From Chondrus crispus (Eukaryota; Rhodophyta; Florideophyceae; Gigartinales; Gigartinaceae), in assembly GCF_000350225.1 (NCBI RefSeq), contig NW_005179250.1, positions 186,001 through 250,000 on the forward strand: a DNA stretch of 64,000 nt, in the 5' to 3' direction. Below the pieces are notes generated by a model. That model was given only the letters and a program-made list of their open reading frames with translations, made no database searches and was not told where the DNA came from. Position numbers and translations under genes: made by a program. Positions 29,246 through 40,299 of the stretch are shown in pieces (the stretch's first letter is position 1; every line of letters begins with the position of its first letter).

Positions 29246-32200
29246 TCAGCGTGAACTAGATGGGTTTGCACGTCTTCTTGGCGTTCTTGGCGCAGAGTCG
29301 AATTCCCTTTCATCAGCCGCTGTGGGAATGTGACGCTTCAGCGTGGGGCGCGAATGCCACTCTATCCAGCAGCTACTACATATCGCTTGCCTACACGTAC
29401 AGCACCACTGGACTTGACGGGAGCCCTTTCTTTTCGTTTTAGGTTTTCCGTCCTTAGTTCCGCGCTTCACCCAGCTGCATAGAACGCAGTAAGTCGGTGT
29501 CCCATGCACCTTTTCGTGACGCAAGTTTTTGTTAAGTCTTCTTGCCTTGTGAATTCCAAGGTTGTACTGCTCTGAAGCCTTTCTTTTAAAAAAAGGAGTG
29601 AGTTTGGTGACATATTCATTAAAACCGTTCTCATTGTCCTCAGAGCGGGTGGATCCTATTTTTTCTGCCCATTCTTGAGCGAGTCGTCTCGCGAAGGATC
29701 CGAAAGTGTCACACCTTGTAACTTTGTGTCGTAGCGAGGCGTATCCTTCAGTTCCATATTGTTCATTGACAGAAGGCGGGAGAATATTTCTCTGCCTTGC
29801 AAGAGAGAGTCTATATATCACAGCTGCATTGCAGATTTGCATACTTAGCAGCCGTGCAATAATATATATTACAGGGTTCTCACTTATATTCGTTCTGGCC
29901 AACGTCTTCAAATACCTGGAGATAACATCTACGCCTCCCTTTAAGTTGTTCCAGAATACAGCTGGGGTCAACCTGATCATCCTGCAGGGCGGTATCGGGG
30001 ATCCCTGTTTCAAAACTTCCTTTCTGATGGCCTTGCTTAGATTATAATACGACACAAAGCTGTATAGATCAGACGCATGACTATCTTTCAACAGTTCGTC
30101 GTATTCTTTTGGCACGAGTGACGCATCCAATCCCACCCAAGAAAAAACTGAGACTCTAACACAGTCCAGACAGTATGTATAGCTGTGTCGCAGGGACTCA
30201 GAAAACTCAACTAGACATGTGTAAATGATATTACCTTCAACCATGGACCCTCCAGTGCCGACAACAAATGCCACATGGTTCATTCCTAGCGTAGCACAGT
30301 GATGTAGCACCTGTGCTCTGTACTGTGTAGATGGCACAAGTTCTCTGAACAGTTCAGAGCTTTTGTCATCTGTGCCAACATTCTCCAGCGATATAATAGC
30401 ACCATACTTCTCTCTAAGTACTACAGCCCCTTCTATTGTCCGCACCGCGGTCATGGTCTTAATTTCGACTGCATAGACCGTAGTTAAATTGTCCCCATCA
30501 GTAGCTGCCATGACAGCATCCGGGCTGTCAGCGACCATAGAGCAGCTCTGGCTTTCTAGAAGTCCGGTTGTCCGAATGTAGTTCACAGTTAAACTGTGGT
30601 AGTGATCCCAACTATATGTAGACGAACACAGTCCCCTCTTGTACGCACCCAAGTGCCCCGCGAAGAAGTTAGGAATTGCTCGGATAATCTCCAATTCGTT
30701 GCGAGTGCCTTCCTTCATGCCAGCGGTTGGCACTAGGGGCTTCATGACCCATGATGTTAATGAGGCTTCTCGAAACAAAATGCATATTCTTTTTGCTGCC
30801 TGCTCAGCCATCTCATCATCAGTTGTATGGTCGGCTTCATTCCCACCGTCCGTAGACACAGACCTAGACAGTATATCTGCCTTGAGCTGCATTACAGCGG
30901 CCACAACTTCGGGCTTGTTAGCACGACTATCCACTACACGCCCAAACACAGATAGAAAGTTAAGCAACTCAGGTTTTGTAGTTGCAGAAATTCTGCTTGC
31001 AGAGCTATTTGAAATGCGGTCTGCAAGAGAGGCACGGGAAGATGGGCGGGGCATGCATCCTAATGCCATTCCTAGGGTTCTGAGAACCTGCTCCCATTTC
31101 GGCCTGAGGTATTCCCGAACAATGACATGGTCTTCAGACAAAGACTGTGCCCCAATAGTTAGCACTTTCTCCCGCAACAGCCATGATAGCCCCCCCAATA
31201 AAGCCTCGTAGTCGCTAGCCAATGCGGCTTTAAAGCCATGGGCAGTGCGTGATGTGAAGCGGAATGCACGAAGGAGGAACCAAACCGGGTCCTCCGACTG
31301 ATAATATGTCAGCATGGTGCACCTGCTAAGAAGCTGTTCAACCTTGTTTTTGCCATGATTAACTGTGCCCGATCGGACCGATTCGGACCTTGTCGGCCGA
31401 TCCCCGCATTTTTGGTATTCGTCGAAGGCTACCAATGACTCTTGTAGCTTCTGTACAGAACTTTTCGTTCGAAAAGAGTCACGCAGCACAACAGTGAAGC
31501 ATCTGGAAGGGAACAGGGATGCATTATTGTGAACCAGGGCAGCAATTCTCCCAGAGCAGCTCTCTCGATAAACACAGGCCTCCGCGCGTCGAACCTGGGA
31601 ACTGCGAGCCCCCCCGCCCTTCAGTTGGGCCGTGTACACAGCACGGCAGCCCCTCTCAGACACATCCATCCCTCGGTGCCTTCTTGAAATTGGGCCTTCG
31701 CCAAATACAAACGGGTACCATAAATCCCTCTTATGGGTACCCAGCAGGCTTGCACCTAGTTTGTCGGACAGAAACGAGATTGTTTCTTTAGAATTGTAGC
31801 CGCGATCGGCCGCGAAGATTGCGTTCGGCATAGGGCGTAAAGCTCCGGTCGTAGATGCCCCCTGCACCATCTGGATAAGCCTCTCCCAAGTATGCAACAG
31901 TTTCTCACCCGTGCGCGTAAAATGACAGGCAATAAAGAAAGGGTTCAGAGCGGAGCACAGTGCGTTACCTACAGGCCCCAAACCCTTCTTAGGGTTATTG
32001 TGTTGTCGCAAGTAGGTAAGTTCAACAACAGCCCGCGATGCCATACGCAAATGATCGTCATCTAACGAGAAGACAGTTGCGTTTTGTACATAAAGTAGGT
32101 CACGGTTGACGGCTGCAACCTCGGCTTCTATCTCAGTTATGAGAGTCGTTGCTCTGTTCGCTGTACGGGACCATCCCGTGCTACTGTAGTCGTGTGTGGC

Positions 32201-33445
32201 ACGGGGCTCCTTCGAACCACTGAGAGCCCCCCAGACATCATAGTAGCGGTCTGCAGACAGACCCATTTGGAAGAAGTGGCCGCTTTCGAGGGGGTCACAA
32301 ACCGTAGTCGGCGACTCGTTGTACGAAGCACAAAGAATATGTAGAATAAGCATGCCAAGTATCTCTTTCTTTGTTGTTGGCGCTTTTTTTCTCTCGTGCA
32401 AGACTCGGTTTGCTACATACCGAAGTTTTTCCAGCAGACACTCAGTAACAAACGTCTGCATACAGGACAATGGCGTTAATAAAGTAGCGGCGTCATCTCT
32501 ACCATCCCGGTCATTCTTTCTACTGGAAATGTCTGCAACAACCCGGTCGAGTGCAGTGTTGGCTTCTTCTACAAATCGACCCTCCAGACTCCGATTCACG
32601 TTGTCGATTTTCACGAATACTTCGTCGAAAGGGCTATCATAGTGCCAGCCATCGAGACCGCCACTTCTTTGCGCTTGAGCACGCTCCTCCAATTCCTCTG
32701 CTGAGACCGGGACGCATAAATTCATGGCCTCAGCGTCGACATCCGCCCAATGCTCTCTTGAGTACCTCTCCTCATCAAAATCGTAATATATCCTACTGAA
32801 GAGGTCCTCACATAGAGTGGCACCAGAGTCTGTTTGCTCCATTACGTCTGCCAGATAGGTGGTTGGCTGCAATGCACGTACTTCGGCTTCGTTAATTTCC
32901 GTCTGGAGTTCAATGTCAGAGAGAGGCACTTCGTCTGCTGAGGAGTTGCAGCTGCTAGACACAGGACGTTCTTGGGAATATGGAACGTCACTGGCGTCCA
33001 GTGAGTCTGTAAGCTCGAATAAGGCCCCACCATTAACTACCTGGTGCCCGTTTGAACGCTGCAAAGTCAGGGAGGTGGTATGTGGGGATACTTGTCGTCC
33101 GGGCTGTGCAGTGTCGGTACGGGGGGCTGGTGAAAACTCTTCGTCCTCAAAAAAAACCGGCGAGGACTGCAGGGAGGTCCATGTAGCTGGAAGTGAGGTA
33201 TGACGCAGCTCTGTCTGTGTCAGAGGCGGTGAAATGTCCTCGTAAAGCTCTGAAGGCTGTCGTTCGGGATACAGATCCCTACGGATGGGTTGAATCCTCT
33301 CTGGTAATATTTTTAGCCTCTCTGGCGAGGCTTGTAGCGCACTGGCCTGCTGAGGCCCGCGAAGAGCGGTTGCATCAAGACTGTCGTCTGCGGAGATGCG
33401 ATGGTTGGATATTTTTTCCACCGGGGACCGTGCTCTGTCGCCCAT
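29246..33445 (-). CDS. piggyBac-like transposase with inserted PD-(D/E)XK-like nuclease, copy 1
   Basis: Intact 1,399-residue frame from ATG 33445, whose AT belongs to the ATAG junction. Order: a disordered acidic N-terminus (1-250); piggyBac-type DDE blocks with FSLDDDHL near residue 460 and AADRGYNSKETI...GTHKR near 545; a SAP-like stretch (TKPELLNFLSVFGRVVDSR...KPEVV) near 830; a YqaJ/lambda-exonuclease-like core with VADSPDAV (about 975), YAVEIKTM (about 993) and AQVLHHCATLGM (about 1044); then FWNNLKGGVD near 1171, the piggyBac third-Asp block; and a C-terminal Cys/His zinc finger from about 1321 (CVLC...CCTCRQAICSSC...H). It cuts and pastes its element in the nucleus by family. The body is inverted relative to its old 5' segment, so it is now driven, if at all, from the reverse of copy 2's 578-bp segment. 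Confidence 0.8.
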   Translation of the reverse strand: MGDRARSPVEKISNHRISADDSLDATALRGPQQASALQASPERLKILPERIQPIRRDLYPERQPSELYEDISPPLTQTELRHTSLPATWTSLQSSPVFFEDEEFSPAPRTDTAQPGRQVSPHTTSLTLQRSNGHQVVNGGALFELTDSLDASDVPYSQERPVSSSCNSSADEVPLSDIELQTEINEAEVRALQPTTYLADVMEQTDSGATLCEDLFSRIYYDFDEERYSREHWADVDAEAMNLCVPVSAEELEERAQAQRSGGLDGWHYDSPFDEVFVKIDNVNRSLEGRFVEEANTALDRVVADISSRKNDRDGRDDAATLLTPLSCMQTFVTECLLEKLRYVANRVLHERKKAPTTKKEILGMLILHILCASYNESPTTVCDPLESGHFFQMGLSADRYYDVWGALSGSKEPRATHDYSSTGWSRTANRATTLITEIEAEVAAVNRDLLYVQNATVFSLDDDHLRMASRAVVELTYLRQHNNPKKGLGPVGNALCSALNPFFIACHFTRTGEKLLHTWERLIQMVQGASTTGALRPMPNAIFAADRGYNSKETISFLSDKLGASLLGTHKRDLWYPFVFGEGPISRRHRGMDVSERGCRAVYTAQLKGGGARSSQVRRAEACVYRESCSGRIAALVHNNASLFPSRCFTVVLRDSFRTKSSVQKLQESLVAFDEYQKCGDRPTRSESVRSGTVNHGKNKVEQLLSRCTMLTYYQSEDPVWFLLRAFRFTSRTAHGFKAALASDYEALLGGLSWLLREKVLTIGAQSLSEDHVIVREYLRPKWEQVLRTLGMALGCMPRPSSRASLADRISNSSASRISATTKPELLNFLSVFGRVVDSRANKPEVVAAVMQLKADILSRSVSTDGGNEADHTTDDEMAEQAAKRICILFREASLTSWVMKPLVPTAGMKEGTRNELEIIRAIPNFFAGHLGAYKRGLCSSTYSWDHYHSLTVNYIRTTGLLESQSCSMVADSPDAVMAATDGDNLTTVYAVEIKTMTAVRTIEGAVVLREKYGAIISLENVGTDDKSSELFRELVPSTQYRAQVLHHCATLGMNHVAFVVGTGGSMVEGNIIYTCLVEFSESLRHSYTYCLDCVRVSVFSWVGLDASLVPKEYDELLKDSHASDLYSFVSYYNLSKAIRKEVLKQGSPIPPCRMIRLTPAVFWNNLKGGVDVISRYLKTLARTNISENPVIYIIARLLSMQICNAAVIYRLSLARQRNILPPSVNEQYGTEGYASLRHKVTRCDTFGSFARRLAQEWAEKIGSTRSEDNENGFNEYVTKLTPFFKRKASEQYNLGIHKARRLNKNLRHEKVHGTPTYCVLCSWVKRGTKDGKPKTKRKGSRQVQWCCTCRQAICSSCWIEWHSRPTLKRHIPTAADEREFDSAPRTPRRRANPSSSR

Positions 33446-33447
33446 AG
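33444..33447. other. inner junction ATAG
   Basis: The reverse complement of the CTAT at 28746-28749. It joins the start-codon end of the inverted body to the 5' terminus of the second element. Confidence 0.85.
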
Positions 33448-34025
33448 CCCTGTGCTCCCGTTTGTGACGATTATAGGCGTCTCAAAAAGTGAGACGATTT
33501 GTGAGATTTTTTGTGAGAGTTGTACTACCGAGCCCGCCGCCGTCTACAACATCACAAACCGTTTGTGAACATTTGTTGACGTTTAGCACTTTTTCAGATG
33601 GTTTTGAGACGATCTCATTGCCTCATCTCAAACGTCTCATAAAATGTAGCACTTTTTGAGATCATTGCGTGACGTCTCACAGGTGCATCTCAAACATCAC
33701 ACTAACTATAGCACTTTTTGAGATGAATTTGTGTGAACATTCAAGAAGTTCGCAAACGTCAACCCTAAACTGCACAGTTCACAAAACTAGTGTGCCGTTT
33801 GAGACGGTTGTGTGTGAGCGCACCACCACGATCAGACACCTCACACAGTCAAGTGCCTTTCGTCTCACAAAGTGCTCTTCGTCAACAAACTCAACCAAAA
33901 TTTCCCCCAATCTCACTGTGTCTCGCGGGATTCTGCCCTTTGTGATATCTGCCTGTTCCATCCCACCAATCACCGAATACCCACACTGTCCACATTCTCT
34001 GAGACTTCTGGCCACCTCTCGCTAT
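33448..34025. promoter_or_regulatory. shared 578-bp 5' segment between divergent transposase genes
   Basis: Starts CCCTGTGCTCCCG and ends ...ctctcgctat at the plus-strand start codon. The minus-strand transposase starts at 33445, three bases before it. It carries many gtctca/tgagac and gcactttttgagat repeats. In the ancestral element it must hold the promoter for the plus orientation; activity toward the minus side is unknown. An identical segment lies at 28172-28749. Confidence 0.7.
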
Positions 34026-37000
34026 GGGCGACAGAGCACGGTCCCCGGTGGAAAAAATATCCAACCATCGCATCTCCGCAGACGACAGTCTTGATGCAAC
34101 CGCTCTTCGCGGGCCTCAGCAGGCCAGTGCGCTACAAGCCTCGCCAGAGAGGCTAAAAATATTACCAGAGAGGATTCAACCCATCCGTAGGGATCTGTAT
34201 CCCGAACGACAGCCTTCAGAGCTTTACGAGGACATTTCACCGCCTCTGACACAGACAGAGCTGCGTCATACCTCACTTCCAGCTACATGGACCTCCCTGC
34301 AGTCCTCGCCGGTTTTTTTTGAGGACGAAGAGTTTTCACCAGCCCCCCGTACCGACACTGCACAGCCCGGACGACAAGTATCCCCACATACCACCTCCCT
34401 GACTTTGCAGCGTTCAAACGGGCACCAGGTAGTTAATGGTGGGGCCTTATTCGAGCTTACAGACTCACTGGACGCCAGTGACGTTCCATATTCCCAAGAA
34501 CGTCCTGTGTCTAGCAGCTGCAACTCCTCAGCAGACGAAGTGCCTCTCTCTGACATTGAACTCCAGACGGAAATTAACGAAGCCGAAGTACGTGCATTGC
34601 AGCCAACCACCTATCTGGCAGACGTAATGGAGCAAACAGACTCTGGTGCCACTCTATGTGAGGACCTCTTCAGTAGGATATATTACGATTTTGATGAGGA
34701 GAGGTACTCAAGAGAGCATTGGGCGGATGTCGACGCTGAGGCCATGAATTTATGCGTCCCGGTCTCAGCAGAGGAATTGGAGGAGCGTGCTCAAGCGCAA
34801 AGAAGTGGCGGTCTCGATGGCTGGCACTATGATAGCCCTTTCGACGAAGTATTCGTGAAAATCGACAACGTGAATCGGAGTCTGGAGGGTCGATTTGTAG
34901 AAGAAGCCAACACTGCACTCGACCGGGTTGTTGCAGACATTTCCAGTAGAAAGAATGACCGGGATGGTAGAGATGACGCCGCTACTTTATTAACGCCATT
35001 GTCCTGTATGCAGACGTTTGTTACTGAGTGTCTGCTGGAAAAACTTCGGTATGTAGCAAACCGAGTCTTGCACGAGAGAAAAAAAGCGCCAACAACAAAG
35101 AAAGAGATACTTGGCATGCTTATTCTACATATTCTTTGTGCTTCGTACAACGAGTCGCCGACTACGGTTTGTGACCCCCTCGAAAGCGGCCACTTCTTCC
35201 AAATGGGTCTGTCTGCAGACCGCTACTATGATGTCTGGGGGGCTCTCAGTGGTTCGAAGGAGCCCCGTGCCACACACGACTACAGTAGCACGGGNNNNNN
35301 NNNNNNNNNNNNNNNNNNNNNNNNNNNNNNNNNNNNNNNNNNNNNNNNNCCTACTTTATGTACAAAACGCAACTGTCTTCTCGTTAGATGACGATCATTT
35401 GCGTATGGCATCGCGGGCTGTTGTTGAACTTACCTACTTGCGACAACACAATAACCCTAAGAAGGGTTTGGGGCCTGTAGGTAACGCACTGTGCTCCGCT
35501 CTGAACCCTTTCTTTATTGCCTGTCATTTTACGCGCACGGGTGAGAAACTGTTGCATACTTGGGAGAGGCTTATCCAGATGGTGCAGGGGGCATCTACGA
35601 CCGGAGCTTTACGCCCTATGCCGAACGCAATCTTCGCGGCCGATCGCGGCTACAATTCTAAAGAAACAATCTCGTTTCTGTCCGACAAACTAGGTGCAAG
35701 CCTGCTGGGTACCCATAAGAGGGATTTATGGTACCCGTTTGTATTTGGCGAAGGCCCAATTTCAAGAAGGCACCGAGGGATGGATGTGTCTGAGAGGGGC
35801 TGCCGTGCTGTGTACACGGCCCAACTGAAGGGCGGGGGGGCTCGCAGTTCCCAGGTTCGACGCGCGGAGGCCTGTGTTTATCGAGAGAGCTGCTCTGGGA
35901 GAATTGCTGCCCTGGTTCACAATAATGCATCCCTGTTCCCTTCCAGATGCTTCACTGTTGTGCTGCGTGACTCTTTTCGAACGAAAAGTTCTGTACAGAA
36001 GCTACAAGAGTCATTGGTAGCCTTCGACGAATACCAAAAATGCGGGGATCGGCCGACAAGGTCCGAATCGGTCCGATCGGGCACAGTTAATCATGGCAAA
36101 AACAAGGTTGAACAGCTTCTTAGCAGGTGCACCATGCTGACATATTATCAGTCGGAGGACCCGGTTTGGTTCCTCCTTCGTGCATTCCGCTTCACATCAC
36201 GCACTGCCCATGGCTTTAAAGCCGCATTGGCTAGCGACTACGAGGCTTTATTGGGGGGGCTATCATGGCTGTTGCGGGAGAAAGTGCTAACTATTGGGGC
36301 ACAGTCTTTGTCTGAAGACCATGTCATTGTTCGGGAATACCTCAGGCCGAAATGGGAGCAGGTTCTCAGAACCCTAGGAATGGCATTAGGATGCATGCCC
36401 CGCCCATCTTCCCGTGCCTCTCTTGCAGACCGCATTTCAAATAGCTCTGCAAGCAGAATTTCTGCAACTACAAAACCTGAGTTGCTTAACTTTCTATCTG
36501 TGTTTGGGCGTGTAGTGGATAGTCGTGCTAACAAGCCCGAAGTTGTGGCCGCTGTAATGCAGCTCAAGGCAGATATACTGTCTAGGTCTGTGTCTACGGA
36601 CGGTGGGAATGAAGCCGACCATACAACTGATGATGAGATGGCTGAGCAGGCAGCAAAAAGAATATGCATTTTGTTTCGAGAAGATTCATTAACATCATGG
36701 GTCATGAAGCCCCTAGTGCCAACCGCTGGCATGAAGGAAGGCACTCGCAACGAATTGGAGATTATCCGAGCAATTCCTAACTTCTTCGCGGGGCACTTGG
36801 GTGCGTACAAGAGGGGACTGTGTTCGTCTACATATAGTTGGGATCACTACCACAGTTTAACTGTGAACTACATTCGGACAACCGGACTTCTAGAAAGCCA
36901 GAGCTGCTCTATGGTCGCTGACAGCCCGGATGCTGTCATGGCAGCTACTGATGGGGACAATTTAACTACGGTCTATGCAGTCGAAATTAAGACCATGACC

Positions 37001-38203
37001 GCGGTGCGGACAATAGAAGGGGCTGTAGTACTTAGAGAGAAGTATGGTGCTATTATATCGCTGGAGAATGTTGGCACAGATGACAAAAGCTCTGAACTGT
37101 TCAGAGAACTTGTGCCATCTACACAGTACAGAGCACAGGTGCTACATCACTGTGCTACGCTAGGAATGAACCATGTGGCATTTGTTGTCGGCACTGGAGG
37201 GTCCATGGTTGAAGGTAATATCATTTACACATGTCTAGTTGAGTTTTCTGAGTCCCTGCGACACAGCTATACATACTGTCTGGACTGTGTTAGAGTCTCA
37301 GTTTTTTCTTGGGTGGGATTGGATGCGTCACTCGTGCCAAAAGAATACGACGAACTGTTGAAAGATAGTCATGCGTCTGATCTATACAGCTTTGTGTCGT
37401 ATTATAATCTAAGCAAGGCCATCAGAAAGGAAGTTTTGAAACAGGGATCCCCGATACCGCCCTGCAGGATGATCAGGTTGACCCCAGCTGTATTCTGGAA
37501 CAACTTAAAGGGAGGCGTAGATGTTATCTCCAGGTATTTGAAGACGTTGGCCAGAACGAATATAAGTGAGAACCCTGTAATATCTATTATTGCACGGCTG
37601 CTAAGTATGCAAATCTGCAATGCAGCTGTGATATATAGACTCTCTCTTGCAAGGCAGAGAAATATTCTCCCGCCTTCTGTCAATGAACAATATGGAACTG
37701 AAGGATACGCCTCGCTACGACACAAAGTTACAAGGTGTGACACTTTCGGATCCTTCGCGAGACGACTCGCTCAAGAATGGGCAGAAAAAATAGGATCCAC
37801 CCGCTCTGAGGACAATGAGAACGGTTTTAATGAATATGTCACCAAACTCACTCCTTTTTTTAAAAGAAAGGCTTCAGAGCAGTACAACCTTGGAATTCAC
37901 AAGGCAAGAAGACTTAACAAAAACTTGCGTCACGAAAAGGTGCATGGGACACCGACTTACTGCGTTCTATGCAGCTGGGTGAAGCGCGGAACTAAGGACG
38001 GAAAACCTAAAACGAAAAGAAAGGGCTCCCGTCAAGTCCAGTGGTGCTGTACGTGTAGGCAAGCGATATGTAGTAGCTGCTGGATAGAGTGGCATTCGCG
38101 CCCCACGCTGAAGCGTCACATTCCCACAGCGGCTGATGAAAGGGAATTCGACTCTGCGCCAAGAACGCCAAGAAGACGTGCAAACCCATCTAGTTCACGC
38201 TGA
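34024..38203 (+). CDS. piggyBac-like transposase with nuclease-like insertion, copy 2 (gap inside)
   Basis: Same protein as copy 1, in native orientation behind its own 5' segment; ATG 34024. The frame appears shifted at the 55-N gap (35295-35349), but copy 1 has 75 bp at this place. With the right length the frame is 1,399 codons and intact. Differences from copy 1 that I can see are Asp for Ala in REDSLTSW and Ser for Tyr in PVISIIARL. All proposed catalytic Asp blocks, the SPD/EIK/Q nuclease motifs and the zinc finger are present. Copy 2 has both termini and its promoter side, so it is the likelier active unit. Confidence 0.8.
35295..35349. other. assembly gap, 55 N
   Basis: Lies in the coding part of copy 2. 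Copy 1 shows 75 bp between the same flanks (32100-32174), so the stated gap is about 20 bp too short. Confidence 0.97.
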
Positions 38204-38699
38204 AGCGAATAACCACCCCAACTCTCTGTTTCTGACCCCGTAGACTGACTCGTAAACAAGGCTGCTTGGTAGACGTTGTGCACTTAATGTGATGTTTGAG
38301 ATTAGAATAGTGCATTTTTGAGACGTCGCATTCCAGGAAAGTGAGAGTCTCACAAATCGTCAACAACATTTACACAACAATCAACAAAAATGCTCTTCGA
38401 AAAGTTGACGTCTCACAATTTATGTGTGAATCTCATACACTGTGAGACTTTCGAGACTTTTTGTGTGAGTTTTGAGATGTTTGGGACCGTATCAAACCCC
38501 GGTCCACAATTCATTTTTTGAGCAGACACCACGCCGGAAGTACTCGCCAGTTCAGAACGAGACCTATATCTACTTGACCGGAACACTGTTTTGTGTTGAA
38601 CGGCACTACTTCGGGCTGACTGCGCCTTCTACAACGGAAGAAAGTTCAAAAAAACCCGACCGGGGCACAAAATTACCGTCACAAAAAAGGAGCACAGGG

Positions 38700-38703
38700 A
38701 TAA
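38700..38703. other. ATAA target duplication, right
   Basis: Directly follows the ...ggagcacaggg terminus; matches the left ATAA. Confidence 0.85.
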
Positions 38704-39115
38704 AATTAGCTTAAAGAAAAATGCCTACTGCAAGCTTACGTTCTCTAGAAATAAAACTTTTGTCCTCACGTGAGGACAAAAATTATTTTATTGGGAGATT
38801 TCATACTTTTCAAAAGTTTGCGTACTGATAAAGCCAAATGGCACGAATTCCCCCACTAATCGTAAAATTTCCCATTATTATTATGTCAACAGTATTATGT
38901 TTTGCGCAGCCTTTCTTTGTCTCACCTGGCTGATGTCCCGTCACCAAAATCACAACCAATAAACTACGAATACCTTCAGTGCTGTACGGGAAGTGTACTC
39001 CTCAGACTATTCAGTACAATACTTACAGCCAGAAAAGAATTCAGTACTGTACATCATACGCAAAATACGTACAGTATCGTGGTCCCCACGGAGTTGATCG
39101 CTTGGTTGCTCATTA
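38704..39115. other. intergenic with a 24-bp palindrome
   Basis: 38758-38781 is a perfect palindrome (ttttgtcctcac and its complement) about 55 bp outside the piggyBac-like locus. No gene seen. Confidence 0.7.
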
Positions 39116-39553
39116 CAGTGAACCCTCGATATCTGAGTATGGATGGTTGCTTCCTTCGGCATTCAATTAAAGTGCATATTCAGTTTCCAAGGATGTTTCA
39201 TATACAGCCCAAATATGTAACAATCCCATAAGTTTTAACCAAAATATTGAGTAATGCGGGTCTGCTTGGCTTGGTTGCGCGTTCGAGGTGTGTCCATTTT
39301 CGATTGCCCAGGAAAACTGGAAATTGAACCACATTTATAATGAATAAAGTTATCATAGCTCCGTTTTGTCTCATAAAATGCTCTTGTATGAGGCCTGTTA
39401 TGATTAAGATGTGCTTGTGGTATTCAGTTAGGCCGTATTCATGAATACCTCATATGTGACCTGCAATCAACGCTCCGGAGCTCGTTCCGAGCAATGACAT
39501 GCACATATCGCGGATATTCACATAACAAGGATTCAGATAGCGAGGGTTCACTG
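39116..39553. mobile_element. 438-bp TA-flanked inverted-repeat element (MITE)
   Basis: Left end CAGTGAACCCTCGATATCTG; the reverse complement of the right end is CAGTGAACCCTCGCTATCTG. TA lies on both sides (39114-39115 and 39554-39555). This form fits the pogo/Tc1-mariner superfamily. No transposase inside. Confidence 0.85.
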
Positions 39554-39555
39554 TA

Positions 39556-40299
39556 TATCTGCTACACTACACAAGGTCTCATGCAAGGCCACCGTTCATG
39601 AGCATTGTTTTGCAACTGAGAGCAAGGATCCAGGAAGACGCCAACCAACTATGTGCCTTGCAATATGATCTCAACACTGCCGAATGGTATCTTGAAACAA
39701 CAACTTCTGCAAAACAGAGCAAACTCCACTGTGAATAATCAACAATGCCACTGCTGTTTTTTTTTGCCTGCAATGAGGCGGGCCTTACTCTTGCCAGGAT
39801 AGTGCCGCTATAACAGCACATGGTGACTACAAAACTGAACCTTACGCAAATCGGTAGATGCGAAAGTAGTGTGCCATCCTTACCATCTAATCTGCCTTTT
39901 GTCACGTCTGCTCACCCCAGCAATCATTCACGAATGGTACAGTCTTCTGGAAGGCCCAAAACTTTCAAATTCATGTATCCTGTCCAGTTTTTTCGAATCA
40001 CTGAACGACAACGTTTGGCAAACACACGTACTGCACACGAGAGCGCACGAGAGTCGAAAACCAGTCCTGCTTCCTGGATCCATCTCTAATCCCCTCCGAC
40101 ACCTCTGCCTTTTCGGAAAATCTACGACCTCTCCGCGTTACGTCCTCGACTGCCTCGGTATCGGAAAGAAGAAAAAAAGAGCGCTTTCGCACCACGACGG
40201 TCGAGCTATATCACCTCAAAAACAATCTAATCCCCAGCGCATAGCGCTGGCTCTGCTGCGTTTTACGCAATTTTTTCTATTGACGTTAATGGCTTGCCC
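39556..40299. other. intergenic, no gene seen
   Basis: Several frames on both strands but none with recognisable composition or domain. It holds the 3' flank of the membrane-protein gene. Confidence 0.35.

Larger units (their letters stand above)
28172..38699. mobile_element. double piggyBac-like element with one inverted body
   Basis: A 10,528-bp unit bounded by CCCTGTGCTCC termini and ATAA duplications. Order: 5' segment (28172-28749, 578 bp, ends ...ctat); body inverted (28750-33443, 4694 bp); atag (33444-33447); second complete element (33448-38699) with the same 578-bp 5' segment and the body in forward orientation. The terminal repeats agree over about 23 bp: 5' CCCTGTGCTCCCGTTTGTGAC and 3' CCCTGTGCTCCTTTTTTGTG. 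Subterminal regions are packed with tgagac/gtctca words, likely transposase-binding sites by analogy. The two bodies differ at only about three bases I can find, so the duplication is recent. Confidence 0.9.

Noticed and set aside
30639..31211. 190-residue frame opposite the transposase (and its mirror 36238-36810)
   Set aside because: Antisense shadow of the transposase frame; it mirrors in both copies.
28172..38699. Simple misassembly of one element into two
   Set aside because: Not excluded, but the CTAT/ATAG complement, the few base differences between bodies and the exact lengths argue for a real structure.
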